A DNA stretch of 64,000 bases from Acidimicrobiales bacterium (GCA_034521975.1 JAXHLR010000002.1:335001-399000), one strand, 5' to 3'; positions 1 through 9,826 are shown, numbered from the stretch's first letter. The notes: generated by a model not told the origin, from the sequence alone. A program made the numbers and translations.

Positions 1-744
<744 letters not shown>

Positions 745-837
745 TTCTCCTCACATCGTGGGGGTCCAGGGATGTTCGTGCTCGCTATGGAGTTCTCGAG
801 GGCAGGCTGCGCGTGCTGCGCCGCCCTTGACAGAGGT

Positions 838-953
<116 letters not shown>

Positions 954-963
954 TTTCTCACGA

Positions 964-997
964 GAACGGGCCCCTTCGGGGGCCCGTTCGTCGTTTT
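964..997 (+). terminator. rRNA operon terminator
   Basis: A perfect 11-bp stem (GAACGGGCCCC at 964-974, GGGGCCCGTTC at 979-989) closes on a stable TTCG tetraloop and is followed by a short T-rich run (GTCGTTTT). It sits just after the 5S gene and just before the promoter of the next gene. Confidence 0.9.
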
Positions 998-1030
998 CGG
1001 GCCGGGTCTGATGTCCGGTACGATGCGGAG

Positions 1031-2059
1031 ATGGCATCACCGCCCCGTCCCTCGGAGCCGTCGCGTCCGGGCCGGGGCTCGCGACCGCCAAGTCGCGCCA
1101 AGCCCTCTGCCGGCAAGGGTCGCCCACCGCGATCGGGTTCGCCCCCGTCGGGGCGTGGGCCGAAGGACCCGGCACGCACGAATCCGGCGCGTGAGCCAGG
1201 CGGCCAGGACCGCGACCGGGGCCCTCGCGAGTGGGGCAGCCTGGCTCGCAAGGGGGCACGCCGGCTCGACGACGACCCGCGTGGTGCGGGGACTGCGGGG
1301 CCCGATCAACGCCGCGGTCCGGCCAACGCAGCGCCCGACACCTGGATCGACGAAGGTCCGGTGCGCGACGCTGCTGCGGGCGCGGTGCGCCGGGGTGCGA
1401 AGCCGTCCGAGCACCGGCGCTCGGACGCAGCCTCGCGGATCGACCTCGATGATGCCGGTGTCGGGCGCGCGGTCGGCCCCAAGGAGGTCGCGCGCATGGA
1501 GAGCCGGCTGCGCGACGCGGCGCGAGCGTTCGAACGGGAGCGGTACCAGGAGGCCCGCAAGCTGCTCGTCCCACTGGCCGACCGCATGCCGGCGAACGCT
1601 GCAGTCCGGGAGTTGCTGGGACTGACCCACTACCGGACCGGACGTTGGAAGCAGGCGGTTGCCGAGCTCGAGACCTTCCGCGAGCTCACCGGCTCGACCG
1701 AGCAGCATCCCGTGCTCGCCGACTGCTACCGGGCGTTGCGCCGCTGGCATGAGGTCGACGAGCTGTGGGAGGAGCTGCGAGAGGTCTCTCCGAGCGCCGA
1801 ACTGGTGACCGAGGGGCGCATCGTCGTGGCCGGATCGCTGGCCGACCGGAGCCGTCTCTCCGAGGCCATCGCCTTGCTCGAGAAGGGCTTCAGGTTCCCG
1901 AAGAACCCCCTCGGCCACCACCTGCGTCGGGCCTATGCCCTGGCCGACCTCCGAGAGCGCGCCGGCGATCTGCCCCAAGCCCGCTCGCTGTTCGAACGGG
2001 TGGCGGCCGCCGATCCCGAGTTCGGCGATGTCGCGGGCCGGGTCGATTCGCTTCGCTGA
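1031..2059 (+). CDS. TPR-repeat protein with a long disordered N-terminus
   Basis: 342 aa. Residues 1 to about 150 are rich in Pro, Arg, Gly and Asp and look disordered. From about 155 the protein becomes helical with TPR-like repeats (for example ERYQEARKLLVPLADRMP and TGRWKQAVAELE), suggesting a scaffold for protein contacts. No catalytic motif is visible. The ATG at 1031 was chosen over upstream starts because TACGAT at 1018-1023 makes a -10 box 7 bases before it, implying a leaderless transcript, and because upstream starts would run into the rRNA operon. Specific function unknown. Confidence 0.8.
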   Translation: MASPPRPSEPSRPGRGSRPPSRAKPSAGKGRPPRSGSPPSGRGPKDPARTNPAREPGGQDRDRGPREWGSLARKGARRLDDDPRGAGTAGPDQRRGPANAAPDTWIDEGPVRDAAAGAVRRGAKPSEHRRSDAASRIDLDDAGVGRAVGPKEVARMESRLRDAARAFERERYQEARKLLVPLADRMPANAAVRELLGLTHYRTGRWKQAVAELETFRELTGSTEQHPVLADCYRALRRWHEVDELWEELREVSPSAELVTEGRIVVAGSLADRSRLSEAIALLEKGFRFPKNPLGHHLRRAYALADLRERAGDLPQARSLFERVAAADPEFGDVAGRVDSLR

Positions 2060-2095
2060 GCCCACAGACCGAACCCGAGGAAGGGAGCAGCGCAG

Positions 2096-3079
2096 GTGTT
2101 CCGTGCCATCTATCTGGAGCGGTCGGGGGACCGCGTGACATCGTCGCTACGACACCTCGACGATCGCGACCTGCCCGAGGGCGAGGTGACGATCACCGTC
2201 GAGTACTCGACGGTGAACTACAAGGACGGACTGGCCTACCAGGGAGCGCCCGGCGTGGTGAGCGCCTATCCGATCGTGCCCGGCGTGGACCTCGCCGGGG
2301 TGGTGGCCGAGAGCACCGATCCTCGCTACCGACCCGGTGACCGGGTCGTGGTGAACGGATGGCGGATGGGCGAGCGGTACTGGGGTGGCCACAGTGAACG
2401 GGCCCGGGTGCGAGGCGAGTGGGTGGTGCCGCTGCCCGACGCTCTCGACACCCGGACCGCGATGTCGATCGGCACCGCCGGGCTGACATCGATGCTGTGC
2501 GTCCTCGCCCTCGAGCGCCAGGGACTCAGACCCGAGGCCGGGCCGGTGGTGGTCACCGGGGCCTCTGGCGGCGTGGGCAGCGTGGCGGTCAGCCTGCTCG
2601 CCACCGCCGGCTACGAGGTGGCAGCGGTCACCGGCCGCCCGGAGGAGGCCGCCTACCTGAAGAACCTGGGCGCGGTGGAGATCGTCGATCGCCACGAGCT
2701 GGGCGAGCCACCTCGGCCGCTCGAATCCCAGCGCTGGGCCGGTGGGGTCGACGCGGTGGGAGGGGTGACCCTGGCCAACGTGTTGGCCCGGATCAGCTAT
2801 GGCGGAGTGGTCGCGGCCTGTGGGTTGGCCGGGGGCATCGACCTATCCACCACGGTGGCGCCGTTCATCCTGCGGGCGGTCACCCTGGCGGGCGTCGAGT
2901 CGGTCGAGACCCCCTACGAGCGGCGAGTCGCCGCGTGGGACCGTCTGGCATCGGACATCGACCGTGACCAGCTCGCCTCGATGACCAGCGAAGTGACCCT
3001 TGCCGATGTCCCGGGGGTGTGCGCTGAGATCCTCGAGGGCCGTGTGCGCGGCCGGGTCGTGGTCGACGTCGCTGCCTGA
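2096..3079 (+). CDS. YhdH/AcuI-type quinone oxidoreductase (acryloyl-CoA reductase family)
   Basis: 327 aa medium-chain dehydrogenase/reductase. An N-terminal GroES-like domain is followed by an NADPH-binding Rossmann fold with VTGASGGVGSVAVSLLA near residue 155. VNYKDGLAYQG near the N-terminus is typical of the YhdH/YhfP/AcuI group, whose members reduce acryloyl-CoA or small enones using NADPH. No structural-zinc cysteine cluster is seen, as expected for this group. The GTG start at 2096 has an AAGGGAG ribosome site. It lies 36 bases after the TPR gene and may be co-transcribed. The substrate is inferred from the family only. Confidence 0.85.
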   Translation: MFRAIYLERSGDRVTSSLRHLDDRDLPEGEVTITVEYSTVNYKDGLAYQGAPGVVSAYPIVPGVDLAGVVAESTDPRYRPGDRVVVNGWRMGERYWGGHSERARVRGEWVVPLPDALDTRTAMSIGTAGLTSMLCVLALERQGLRPEAGPVVVTGASGGVGSVAVSLLATAGYEVAAVTGRPEEAAYLKNLGAVEIVDRHELGEPPRPLESQRWAGGVDAVGGVTLANVLARISYGGVVAACGLAGGIDLSTTVAPFILRAVTLAGVESVETPYERRVAAWDRLASDIDRDQLASMTSEVTLADVPGVCAEILEGRVRGRVVVDVAA

Positions 3080-3137
3080 GGGCACCGGCCGCCGTTCCTG
3101 CGAGGTCGTTGTCACTGGGCGCGAGTACGCTCGTCCC

Positions 3138-3239
3138 GTGACTTCCCCTTGGCTCAGCGCCCGTGTGGGCGACGGTGCCGGCCCTGGCCGGCTCAGGAGG
3201 AAGACATGGCTGCATCCAGCGAGTGCACACCGGACCTGA
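3138..3239 (+). CDS. Possible leaderless upstream ORF before the SSB-like gene
   Basis: A 33-codon GTG frame begins exactly 6 bases after a TACGCT -10 box (3126-3131), the spacing of the leaderless promoters in this window. It ends at 3239 and overlaps the start of the SSB-like gene (3206) in another frame. Translation through it would cross the downstream Shine-Dalgarno site, so it could tune that gene. It might simply be a chance frame in a 68-base leader. Confidence 0.35.
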   Translation: MTSPWLSARVGDGAGPGRLRRKTWLHPASAHRT

Positions 3240-3595
3240 ACCTGGTCGTCCTGCACGGCCACCTGTCCAGCGAACCGAGGTCCCGTACCCTCCCATCGGG
3301 CGACGAGGTGTGGACCTACGAGGTGACCACCCGTACCGGTAGCGGACCCGCCGAGAGCGTTGCCGTGGTGCCCGGTCGCGCTCGACCCCCGCGCGCGCTG
3401 TCCGCGGGCGACGAGGTGCTGGTGGTGGGCCGGGTCCGGCGACGCTTCTTCCGGGCCGGAGGCGGCACCGCCAGCCGGACCGAGGTCGTGGCCGATCGGA
3501 TCACCTCGGGTGCGCGCCAGAGCTCGGTCACCGCGGGCCTCGACCGGTCGTACCGGGTGATCGCCGACCACGTGGCGGCGCTGGGCGCTGTCTGA
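3206..3595 (+). CDS. Single-stranded-DNA-binding-like OB-fold protein
   Basis: 129 aa. The pattern NLVVLHGHLSSEPRSRTLPSG followed by alternating beta strands resembles the SSB/OB fold. It is shorter than a housekeeping SSB and lacks the acidic C-terminal tail ending in DDxPF that recruits partner proteins, so it is an SSB paralogue rather than the replicative SSB. The start at 3206 is set by an excellent AGGAGGAAG site 5 bases upstream. A GC-rich hairpin (GCCGGCC/GGCCGGC) lies immediately before that site. Stands alone between oxidoreductase and aldolase genes. Confidence 0.75.
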   Translation: MAASSECTPDLNLVVLHGHLSSEPRSRTLPSGDEVWTYEVTTRTGSGPAESVAVVPGRARPPRALSAGDEVLVVGRVRRRFFRAGGGTASRTEVVADRITSGARQSSVTAGLDRSYRVIADHVAALGAV

Positions 3596-3690
3596 TCACC
3601 CTGCCGCGACCGCCTACGCTGAAGTGGCGGGCACCGCGCCACGGCGCCCAGGTATCGCACGCCACACCACCCCCGCACAGGATGGAAGCC

Positions 3691-4578
3691 ATGGACCAGG
3701 CGCAGTTCGACAAGGTGAAGAGCGGACGCGGGTTCATCGCCGCCCTCGACCAGAGTGGTGGTTCGAGCCCCAAGGCGTTGGCGCTCTATGGCATCGAGCC
3801 CGACACCTACTCCGGTGACGACGAGATGTTCGACCTCATCCACCAGATGCGCTCACGCATCATCACCAGCCCGGCCTTCGGTGGTGACCGAGTGGTGGGG
3901 GCGATCCTCTTCGAGGACACCATGGACCGTGAGATCGACGGCCGCGAGGCGTCGCAGTACCTGTGGTCGGTGAAGGGGGTCGTGCCCTTCCTGAAGGTCG
4001 ACAAGGGCCTGGCCGAGGAAACCGACGGGGTGCAGCTCATGAAGTCCATCCCCGGGCTGTCCGAGCTCCTCGAGCGGGCAGGGGCCAAGGGGGTCTTCGG
4101 CACCAAGATGCGGTCGGTCGTCAACCGGGCCGACCCGGGTGGTGTCGACGCCATCGCCGATCAGCAGTTCGAGATCGGGCGCCAGATCCTCGACGCGGGC
4201 TTGATACCCATCCTGGAACCCGAGATCGACATCCACAGCCCCGACAAGGCCGCGGCCGAGGCGCTCCTGCGCGACGCGATCCTCGCCCGATTGGGTTCGC
4301 TCGACGCCCAGCAATCGGTGATGTTGAAGCTCACGCTCCCCGAGTCCGACGACTTCTACCGCGATCTGGTCGAGCACCCCAACGTCTTGAAGGTCGTCGC
4401 GCTCTCGGGTGGCTACTCGCGCGACGACGCCAACGCCCGTCTCGCCCGCAACCACGGGGTCATCGCCAGCTTCTCCCGCGCCCTCACCGAGGGACTGACC
4501 GCCCAGCAGAGCGACGACGAGTTCAACGCCGTGCTCGACCGCTCGATCGCCAGCATCTACGAGGCGTCGATCACCTGA
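3691..4578 (+). CDS. fda: Fructose-bisphosphate aldolase, class I
   Basis: 295 aa. It reversibly splits fructose 1,6-bisphosphate into two triose phosphates in glycolysis and gluconeogenesis using a Schiff-base lysine. GFIAALDQSGGSSPKAL near residue 12 is diagnostic of the bacterial class I enzyme. FLKVDKGL and VMLKLTLPE carry candidate active-site lysines. The ATG at 3691 is preferred over 3682 because the GGATGGA ribosome site then sits at a workable distance and the N-terminus matches the family. A TACGCT -10 box at 3615-3620 gives a leader of about 65 bases. Confidence 0.93.
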   Translation: MDQAQFDKVKSGRGFIAALDQSGGSSPKALALYGIEPDTYSGDDEMFDLIHQMRSRIITSPAFGGDRVVGAILFEDTMDREIDGREASQYLWSVKGVVPFLKVDKGLAEETDGVQLMKSIPGLSELLERAGAKGVFGTKMRSVVNRADPGGVDAIADQQFEIGRQILDAGLIPILEPEIDIHSPDKAAAEALLRDAILARLGSLDAQQSVMLKLTLPESDDFYRDLVEHPNVLKVVALSGGYSRDDANARLARNHGVIASFSRALTEGLTAQQSDDEFNAVLDRSIASIYEASIT

Positions 4579-4711
4579 TCGGCGTCAGCGCCCGGTCGGC
4601 GGTCGAACCGCTCTGGACGCGGAGCGACTGATCGCCTAGAAACTTGGGTGCAGCGCGCCGGGGAACCTCATCTGGGGGGTTGGGGTCATCCCCGAGGCAG
4701 CGACGCAGGAC

Positions 4712-4740
4712 AGGGGGCCGGGCCGGTGGCTCGGCCCCCT
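4712..4740 (+). terminator. Hairpin terminator after the aldolase gene
   Basis: A 9-bp stem, AGGGGGCCG at 4712-4720 pairing with CGGCCCCCT at 4732-4740, with an 11-base loop. There is no clear T tract, as is common in high-GC actinobacteria. It separates the aldolase gene from the korA promoter. Confidence 0.6.
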
Positions 4741-4827
4741 GCCGCGTCCGAGGTCGGGTCGCTCGACCCATCGCTGAGGGTCTTCTGGCCTTGTCGGGAC
4801 CACTGCTCAGTTGGATAGGGTGGCCGC

Positions 4828-4863
4828 GTGGATCAGGTCTACAGATCGAAGGAACGCACGTGA
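4828..4863 (+). CDS. Leaderless 11-codon upstream ORF coupled to korA
   Basis: GTG-started frame encoding MDQVYRSKERT. TAGGGT at 4816-4821 forms a -10 box 6 bases before the GTG, so the transcript probably begins at this start codon. The stop codon TGA (4861-4863) overlaps the korA start as GTGA. Its final codons contain AAGGA, which also serves as the korA ribosome site. Ribosomes finishing this peptide would be placed on korA. The same design occurs upstream of tyrA. Confidence 0.6.
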   Translation: MDQVYRSKERT

Positions 4864-6728
4864 CAGACACGGCCCCGCGGGAGCCCGAGACGCTCGACCG
4901 CCTCGTCATCCGATTCGCCGGCGACTCCGGCGACGGCATGCAGTTGACCGGCGATCGCTTCACCAGCGCCAGCGCGCTGTTCGGCAACGATCTGGCCACC
5001 TTGCCCGAGTTCCCCGCCGAGATCCGTGCCCCTGCAGGCACCCTCGCCGGCGTCTCGGCGTTCCAGGTGCACATCTCCGACCACGAGATCACCACCCCCG
5101 GCGATGCTCCCAACGTGTTGGTGGCGATGAACCCCGCCGCGCTCAAGGCCGAGCTCAACCGTCTCGAGGACGGAGGCACGGTGATCGTCAACGTCGACAC
5201 CTTCGACGAGCGCAACCTCGCGAAGGCGGGCTATTCCGAGAACCCGCTCACCGACGGTTCCCTGAAGGGCTACTCGGTCTATGAGGTCCCGATGACCTCG
5301 CTGACCAAGGAGGCGGTCGTCCCCGCCGGGGTCAAGCCCCGCGACGCCGACCGCTCGAAGAACTTCTTCGCGCTGGGTCTGGTCACGTGGATGTACACCC
5401 GGCCCATCGACACCACCCTCGACTGGATCGAGGAGAAGTTCGGCAAGAACCCCACGGTCCACGAGGCCAACGTGCTGGCGTTCAAGGCCGGGCACGCCTT
5501 CGGCGAGACCGCAGAGCTGTTCGACCACCGCTACCAGGTCGAGCCGGCGCCGCAGCAGCCCGGCACCTACACCAACATCAACGGCAACACCGCCCTGTCG
5601 TGGGGACTGATCGCGGCCGGCCAGCTCGCCGAGCTTCCCCTGTTCCTCGGGTCCTATCCCATCACCCCGGCCTCGGACATCCTCCACGAGCTGTCGAAGC
5701 AGAAGAACTTCGGCGTGCGCACCCTGCAGGCCGAGGACGAGATCGCCGGCATCGGATCCGCCCTCGGGGCGTCCTTCGGTGGCCACATCGGCATCACCAC
5801 CACCAGCGGACCCGGTGTGGCGCTCAAGTCCGAGACGATGGGGCTCGCGGTGAGCCTCGAGCTGCCACTGGTGATCATCGACATCCAGCGCGGTGGCCCC
5901 TCGACCGGACTTCCCACCAAGACCGAGGCCGCCGACCTCCTGCTGGCCATGTACGGGCGCCACGGCGAGTCGCCGCTTCCCATCGTGGCCGCTTCCACGC
6001 CCTCGGACTGTTTCGAGACCGCCATCGAGGCCGTGCGCATCGCACTGCAGTACCGCACACCGGTGATCCTGCTCTCCGACGGCTACCTGGCCAACGGAAC
6101 CGAGCCCTGGCGGCTCCCCGATGTCGCGTCGTTCCCCAAGATCGACGTCGAGTTCGCCACCGAGGCGAACCACACCTCGCCCGACGGCGAACCCGAGTAC
6201 TGGCCATACCTCCGCGACCCCGACACCCTCGCCCGGTCGTGGGCCACCCCCGGCACCGAGGGGTTGATGCACCGCATCGGCGGGATCGAGAAGCAGGACG
6301 GTTCGGGCAACATCTCCTATGACCCCGCCAACCACGGACGGATGGTGGCGCTGCGGGCGAGCAAGGTGGCCAAGATCGCCGACACGATCGCACCGGTGGA
6401 GGTCGCCGGCGACGCCGATGCCGAGGTGCTGGTGCTCGGGTGGGGCTCGACCTGGGGCGCCATCACCACCGCGGTCCAACGAGCACGTGGCGACGGCAAC
6501 AAGGTCGCCCAGGTCCATCTCCGTCATCTCAACCCGTTCCCACCGAACCTGGGTGAGGTGCTCAGCCGCTACCGCAGGGTGCTGGTCCCCGAGATGAACC
6601 TCGGCCAGCTGTCGCGGATGGTGCGGGCCGAGTTCCTCGTCGACGCCCGATCCGTGAACAAGGTGGAGGGCACGCCCTTCACCGCCGCCGAACTGCATGC
6701 TGCCATCACTGGAGCCCTCGATGACTGA
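4860..6728 (+). CDS. korA: 2-oxoacid:ferredoxin oxidoreductase, fused gamma-alpha subunit
   Basis: 622 aa. With KorB it forms the enzyme that oxidatively decarboxylates 2-oxoglutarate (or another 2-oxoacid) to the acyl-CoA, reducing ferredoxin. The N-terminal gamma domain has IRFAGDSGDGMQLTGDR (about residues 15-32). The alpha domain follows from about 225, with GSYPITPASDILHEL and TTTSGPGVALKSE. This fused order is usual for actinobacterial KorA. The GTG at 4860 has an AAGGA site. The upstream in-frame extension is non-coding in character. Overlaps korB by 8 bases. Confidence 0.93.
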   Translation: MTDTAPREPETLDRLVIRFAGDSGDGMQLTGDRFTSASALFGNDLATLPEFPAEIRAPAGTLAGVSAFQVHISDHEITTPGDAPNVLVAMNPAALKAELNRLEDGGTVIVNVDTFDERNLAKAGYSENPLTDGSLKGYSVYEVPMTSLTKEAVVPAGVKPRDADRSKNFFALGLVTWMYTRPIDTTLDWIEEKFGKNPTVHEANVLAFKAGHAFGETAELFDHRYQVEPAPQQPGTYTNINGNTALSWGLIAAGQLAELPLFLGSYPITPASDILHELSKQKNFGVRTLQAEDEIAGIGSALGASFGGHIGITTTSGPGVALKSETMGLAVSLELPLVIIDIQRGGPSTGLPTKTEAADLLLAMYGRHGESPLPIVAASTPSDCFETAIEAVRIALQYRTPVILLSDGYLANGTEPWRLPDVASFPKIDVEFATEANHTSPDGEPEYWPYLRDPDTLARSWATPGTEGLMHRIGGIEKQDGSGNISYDPANHGRMVALRASKVAKIADTIAPVEVAGDADAEVLVLGWGSTWGAITTAVQRARGDGNKVAQVHLRHLNPFPPNLGEVLSRYRRVLVPEMNLGQLSRMVRAEFLVDARSVNKVEGTPFTAAELHAAITGALDD

Positions 6729-7737
6729 TCTCGCCCCCACGACCCGCAAGGACTGGCAGTCCGACCAGGAGGTCCGGTGGTGCCCAGGTTGTGGGGACTA
6801 CTCCATCCTCACCGCGGTGCAGATGCTCATGCCCGACCTCGACGTGCGTCGCGAGGACACCGTGTTCATCTCCGGGATCGGCTGCGCCGCCAGGTTCCCG
6901 TACTACATGAACACCTACGGGATGCACTCCATCCACGGTCGTGCCCCTGCGATCGCCACCGGACTCGCGCTGTCTCGACCCGACCTCGACGTGTGGGTCA
7001 TCGGCGGCGATGGCGACCTGCTCTCCATCGGTGGCAACCACCTGATCCATGCCCTGCGCCGCAACGTCGATCTCACCATCTTGTTGTTCAACAACCAGAT
7101 CTACGGGCTGACCAAGGGCCAGTACTCACCCACCAGCGAGGTGGGCAAGGTCACCAAGTCCACGCCGTTCGGTTCGCTCGACCAGCCCTTCAACCCGATC
7201 TCGTTGGCATTGGGGGCCCAGGCCAGCTTCGTGGCCCGCACCCATGACATGGACCGCAAGCACATGCAGGAGACGTTTCGGCGGGCTCACGAGCACAAGG
7301 GCGCTGCGGTGGTCGAGATCTACCAGAACTGCAACGTCTTCAACGACGGTGCCTTCGGCGACATCACCAGCAAGGCCAACCGCGAGTCGATGCTGATCCC
7401 CCTCGAGCACGGCCAGCCCGTTCGGTTCGGCCCGGAGGGGTCGAGCGGTGTGGTGATCGACCGCAGCGGCCAGGCCAAGATCGTCGATGTGGCCGATGTC
7501 GACGAGTCCGAGATCGTGGTGCACGACGAGAAGGCGCCCACCTCGGCGTTGGCGTTCATGCTCGCCCAGATCTCGAGCAGCCCCCACGAACCGACACCGG
7601 TCGGGGTCTTCCGGTCGGTCGATCGTCCGGAGTACTCCGAGGAGATGGACAAGCAGCTCGCCCACGCCCAGGAGCAGCGGGGTCCCGGCGATCTGGCCGA
7701 GCTCCTGCGCTCCGGAGCGACCTGGGAGGTCGGCTGA
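6721..7737 (+). CDS. korB: 2-oxoacid:ferredoxin oxidoreductase, beta subunit
   Basis: 338 aa. Thiamine-pyrophosphate-binding subunit. WCPGCGDY near residue 20 is the family signature. GGDGDLLSIGGNH followed by LLFNNQIYGLTKGQ is the TPP/magnesium motif. It pairs with the preceding KorA, whose last 8 bases it overlaps, so the two are made together. In actinobacteria this pair supplies the 2-oxoglutarate oxidation step of the TCA cycle. The exact 2-oxoacid is inferred from homology. Confidence 0.94.
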   Translation: MTDLAPTTRKDWQSDQEVRWCPGCGDYSILTAVQMLMPDLDVRREDTVFISGIGCAARFPYYMNTYGMHSIHGRAPAIATGLALSRPDLDVWVIGGDGDLLSIGGNHLIHALRRNVDLTILLFNNQIYGLTKGQYSPTSEVGKVTKSTPFGSLDQPFNPISLALGAQASFVARTHDMDRKHMQETFRRAHEHKGAAVVEIYQNCNVFNDGAFGDITSKANRESMLIPLEHGQPVRFGPEGSSGVVIDRSGQAKIVDVADVDESEIVVHDEKAPTSALAFMLAQISSSPHEPTPVGVFRSVDRPEYSEEMDKQLAHAQEQRGPGDLAELLRSGATWEVG

Positions 7738-7765
7738 GGCCGCCGGTCCGGGTCCTCGTCGCTCG

Positions 7766-8968
7766 TTAGCGGTCGAGGACCCGGAACACCACACCCGTTC
7801 GGGGTTTGGGGTGGAAGAAGGTCGTCTTGGGCGGCATGCGCTCGCCGCCGTCGGCGGTGGCGGCGATCTGGTCGACCGTGACCGGTCTGACCAGCACACC
7901 CGCCTGCGCGGTGCGATCCTCGACCGCTCGCACCACGTGGTCGATCCCGTGTTGGTAGGAGAGCTCGACGTCACCGACACCGGCCAGCGCGGCGTCGAGT
8001 CGCACCGTGTCGAGGTCGCGGACGTGATCGAATGCTCCCGGTCGTGGGTGCAGCGCCCGGAGCCGTCCCGGCTCGACCAGCACCAGGTGGCCGTGCTCGA
8101 TCATCTGGTCGAGCAAGGTCGGCGTCGCTTCGAGATCGTCGCCGACCTCGAACCAGTCGGTCAGCCGTTCGGCGAGGCCATCGACGGTGTCGAGCCCGTT
8201 GATGAGGCGGTGGATGGGCAGAACGTCGAGCTCGTCGGCGACGAGCTCGACGATGAGGAACATGGCCGTCTCGGCGTCACCGGCCGACCCGTCGGGTGAG
8301 GCCGCTCGGCGCTCGTCGCGGTACTGCAGCGAGGTCTCGTAGCGGTGGTGTCCATCGGCGATGACGACCGGGTTGGCCTGCACCGCGGCGCTGATCGCCG
8401 CCATCTGGTCGGGATCGCGGATGACCCACATGGTGTGGTCGATGCCGTCGTCGTCGGACCAGCTGTCGGCGTCAGGTTCCGGCTCGCCGATGGCGGCGGT
8501 GAGCCCGGCGGAGGGCGAGAGGCCCCAGATGGCAGACAGGTTGGCCTCGCTGGCCCGGAGCAGATCGAGGCGATCGCTCTTGGCCTTGGGGGTGGTGTGC
8601 TCGTGGGGAAGAAGGTGGCCCTCACCGGGACTCGACAGCTCGAGCGCGCCGAACACTCCCGTGCTGCGATGGGTCCTCCCCGAGGCGTCGACGAACGACA
8701 TGCGGTAGCCGTAGAAGGCCGGAGCGGTCTCTCGGACCAGCACACCGGAGGCGAGCCACTCGTCCAGCCGTGCCCTCGCGGCCTGGTAGCGGTCGAGCTC
8801 GCCGGTCTCGGCGGGGAGGTCGATGTGAACGGCGTTGGCCGGATCGCGGGCGGCCAGACCTGCTCGCTCGGCGTCGTCGATGACGTCGTAGGGAGGGGAG
8901 GTGACAGCGGTGAGGTCGAGGCGGTTGGTGTCGTAGCGGGCAGCCGGGAACGGCGAGAAACGAGGCAT
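7766..8968 (-). CDS. DUF1015 family protein
   Basis: 400 aa. Recognisable by SPPYDVID near the N-terminus, LLPHEHTTPKAKSDRLDLL, the VIADGHHRYETSLQYRDE block and a C-terminal MPPKTTFFHPKPRTGVVFR. The family is widespread and uncharacterised. The conserved His and Asp residues of the DGHHR block suggest an enzyme. CAGGAT 6 bases before the ATG would make it leaderless. It diverges from the HAD phosphatase gene and converges with korB. Confidence 0.85.
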   Translation of the reverse strand: MPRFSPFPAARYDTNRLDLTAVTSPPYDVIDDAERAGLAARDPANAVHIDLPAETGELDRYQAARARLDEWLASGVLVRETAPAFYGYRMSFVDASGRTHRSTGVFGALELSSPGEGHLLPHEHTTPKAKSDRLDLLRASEANLSAIWGLSPSAGLTAAIGEPEPDADSWSDDDGIDHTMWVIRDPDQMAAISAAVQANPVVIADGHHRYETSLQYRDERRAASPDGSAGDAETAMFLIVELVADELDVLPIHRLINGLDTVDGLAERLTDWFEVGDDLEATPTLLDQMIEHGHLVLVEPGRLRALHPRPGAFDHVRDLDTVRLDAALAGVGDVELSYQHGIDHVVRAVEDRTAQAGVLVRPVTVDQIAATADGGERMPPKTTFFHPKPRTGVVFRVLDR

Positions 8969-9006
8969 CCGAACATCCTGGCAGAACCGGGGGGCCTCGG
9001 TGCCAG

Positions 9007-9804
9007 GTGCCGATCTGCCACGATGGCCACGTGGGCTGGGCGATCGACCTCGACGGGGTGATGTGGCTGGGCGACGAACCCATCGCCGGTTCGGCCACGG
9101 CCATCGGATGGCTGCGCGAGGCAGGCATCGCGGTCCTCTTCGTCACCAACAACTCGTCGGCTCCGGTCACAGAGGTCGAAGAGAAGCTGGCGGCCATGGG
9201 TGTCGAAGCGCCAGGGTCGGTCGTCACCTCGGCCATGGCCGGGGCGACGTTGGTGCGCCCCGGCGAGCGGGCCTTCGTCTGTGCCGGCCCCGGGGTGGCC
9301 GAGGCGCTACACGATCGAGGTGTCGTGGTGGTCGACGATCCGGCCGCGCCCGGAGCCACCGACGTCGATGCCGTGGTGGTCGGCTTCACCCGCGCGTTCG
9401 ACTTCGATCGGCTGAGCGCAGCGACCCTTGCCGTGCGCAACGGGGCCCGTCTGATCGGTACCAACGACGACGCGACCTACCCCACCCCCGATGGTCAGCT
9501 GCCCGGTGGGGGAGCGATCCTCGCCGCGGTGGTGACCGCCAGCGGGGTGCAGCCGGTGGTGGCGGGCAAGCCCCACGATCCGATGGTCGAGCTGGTCCGA
9601 CGGCGCCTCGGCGCCGACGGGACGATGGTCGGCGATCGCCCCGAGACCGATGGACGCTTCGCCGTCGCACTGGGTTACCGGTTCGGTCTGGTCCACACGG
9701 GGGTGACCGGGTCCGAGGTCCAACGGATCGATCCGGTCCCGGAGCTGGTGGGGGCCGACCTCGCGGCGCTGGTCGAGCGAGCGCTCGGTGAGGCAAGGGT
9801 GTGA
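9007..9804 (+). CDS. HAD-IIA family phosphatase (NagD-like)
   Basis: About 265 aa haloacid-dehalogenase hydrolase. IDLDGVMWLGDEP near the N-terminus carries the nucleophilic Asp and the acid/base Asp. LFVTNNSS is motif II. VVAGKPHDPMVELV is motif III. MVGDRPETD holds the metal-binding acidic residues. These fit the NagD/4-nitrophenylphosphatase subgroup, which dephosphorylates small metabolites such as phosphoglycolate or nucleotides; the substrate cannot be told. The GTG at 9031 is an equally plausible start, since motif I begins just after it. Confidence 0.88.
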   Translation: MPICHDGHVGWAIDLDGVMWLGDEPIAGSATAIGWLREAGIAVLFVTNNSSAPVTEVEEKLAAMGVEAPGSVVTSAMAGATLVRPGERAFVCAGPGVAEALHDRGVVVVDDPAAPGATDVDAVVVGFTRAFDFDRLSAATLAVRNGARLIGTNDDATYPTPDGQLPGGGAILAAVVTASGVQPVVAGKPHDPMVELVRRRLGADGTMVGDRPETDGRFAVALGYRFGLVHTGVTGSEVQRIDPVPELVGADLAALVERALGEARV

Positions 9805-9826
9805 CCGACGACCGGGGTGCTAACTC

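Noticed and set aside
4645..4711. GCCGGGGAACC...TTGGGGTCATCCCC before korA, reminiscent of a cyclic-di-AMP (ydaO) riboswitch core
   Set aside because: Only the GGGGAACC and GGGGT pieces match. The long later conserved segments are missing, a terminator-like hairpin follows, and the likely korA promoter is downstream of it.
4839..6749. 636-codon open frame on the strand opposite korA
   Set aside because: High-GC shadow ORF antisense to a confidently identified gene, with no recognisable domain and His/Gly/Val-rich composition typical of such shadows. The same applies to 20761-22785 and 15735-17651.
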